From SZUA-217 sp036446835 (GTDB lineage: Bacteria > Actinomycetota > Acidimicrobiia > Spongiisociales > ZC4RG35), in contig JAZFTT010000079.1 in the NCBI GenBank assembly GCA_036446835.1, positions 1 to 23,593 on the forward strand: a stretch of DNA of 23,593 nt, written 5' to 3'. The first letter of the stretch is position 1; every line of letters starts with the position of its first letter. The notes beneath the pieces were generated by a model. That model saw only the letters and a list, made by a program, of their open reading frames with translations, did not search any database and was not told where the DNA came from. Positions 23,410-23,593 of this stretch are shown here, piece after piece. Position numbers and translations under genes: made by a program.

Positions 23410-23593
23410 ATGAGCAACTCCAGCCTCGAAGATGTGCTCCAATCCGCAGGAAACACGGTGGACATGCTGCGCAACTCACAGATCGGCGCCTATGTCTATC
23501 CCGTCGTTGCTCCCGAGTTCAGCAACTGGCGCGATGAGCAACGGGCCTGGCGAGAAGCCGCGGTGCTCTACGACCAGTCACACCACATGGCGG
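23410..23593 (+). CDS. Second LigM/DesA-type O-demethylase (N-terminal 61 codons, cut by right edge)
   Basis: The fragment reads SLEDVLQSAGNTVDMLRN, then VYPVVAPEFSNWRDEQRAW and LYDQSHHMA. About 60 percent of positions match the N-terminus of ligM at 8088, so this is a diverged paralogue of the same THF-dependent demethylase family. AGAGGAGA lies before the ATG at 23410. A different methoxy-aromatic substrate, such as syringate if the first copy uses vanillate, is plausible but not readable from this fragment. Confidence 0.88.
   Translation, partial: MSNSSLEDVLQSAGNTVDMLRNSQIGAYVYPVVAPEFSNWRDEQRAWREAAVLYDQSHHMA

Overview
The window is a dense aromatic-catabolism island. It carries 22 protein-coding genes or gene ends and one gene remnant, and no tRNA, rRNA, CRISPR array or insertion sequence that I could see. 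No stretch longer than about 210 bases lacks a gene. The sequence is fairly GC-rich and uses GTG and TTG starts as well as ATG. The binding-protein gene at the left edge has a Thr/Ala/Pro-rich linker after its lipobox, a style common in Actinobacteria such as Acidimicrobiia. An uncultured actinobacterium is my best guess, but with low confidence; taxonomy cannot be settled from this window.

Layout. (A) 1-3661, minus strand: boxC and boxB (epoxidation and ring cleavage of benzoyl-CoA), then the start of a LivK-type ABC substrate-binding lipoprotein that runs off the left edge. (B) 3851-13266, plus strand: ligA1, ligB1, ligC, a core-MetE-like methyltransferase, an alpha/beta hydrolase, ligM (tetrahydrofolate-dependent aryl-ether demethylase), a remnant of the hydrolase gene, ligU/galD, ligI and an FAD monooxygenase. 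(C) 13270-20686, minus strand: ligA2, ligB2, ligJ, pobA, two SDR genes and a molybdenum hydroxylase large subunit. (D) 20813-22350, plus strand: ligK and a DUF1932-type dehydrogenase. (E) 22402-23593: a MetF-like reductase on the minus strand, divergent from a second ligM/desA-like gene cut by the right edge.

How the genes work together (family knowledge plus inference). PobA makes protocatechuate from 4-hydroxybenzoate, and LigM makes it from vanillate. LigAB opens the ring by 4,5 cleavage, LigC oxidises the semialdehyde to 2-pyrone-4,6-dicarboxylate, LigI hydrolyses the lactone, LigU isomerises 4-oxalomesaconate, LigJ hydrates it and LigK cleaves the product to pyruvate and oxaloacetate. 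Every step from 4-hydroxybenzoate to central metabolism is therefore encoded here. The methyl group taken from methoxyl groups becomes 5-methyl-THF, which MetF can oxidise back and the core-MetE protein may use. Two LigAB sets and two LigM-like proteins suggest separate handling of guaiacyl and syringyl lignin units.

The most notable details are these: ligC has no ATG, GTG or TTG at its expected start and seems to begin at ATA or ATC; ligM is flanked by an imperfect direct repeat made from the 3' end of the hydrolase gene; and both divergent lig promoter regions carry an ATTG-N4-CAAT palindrome although no regulator gene is present in the window.
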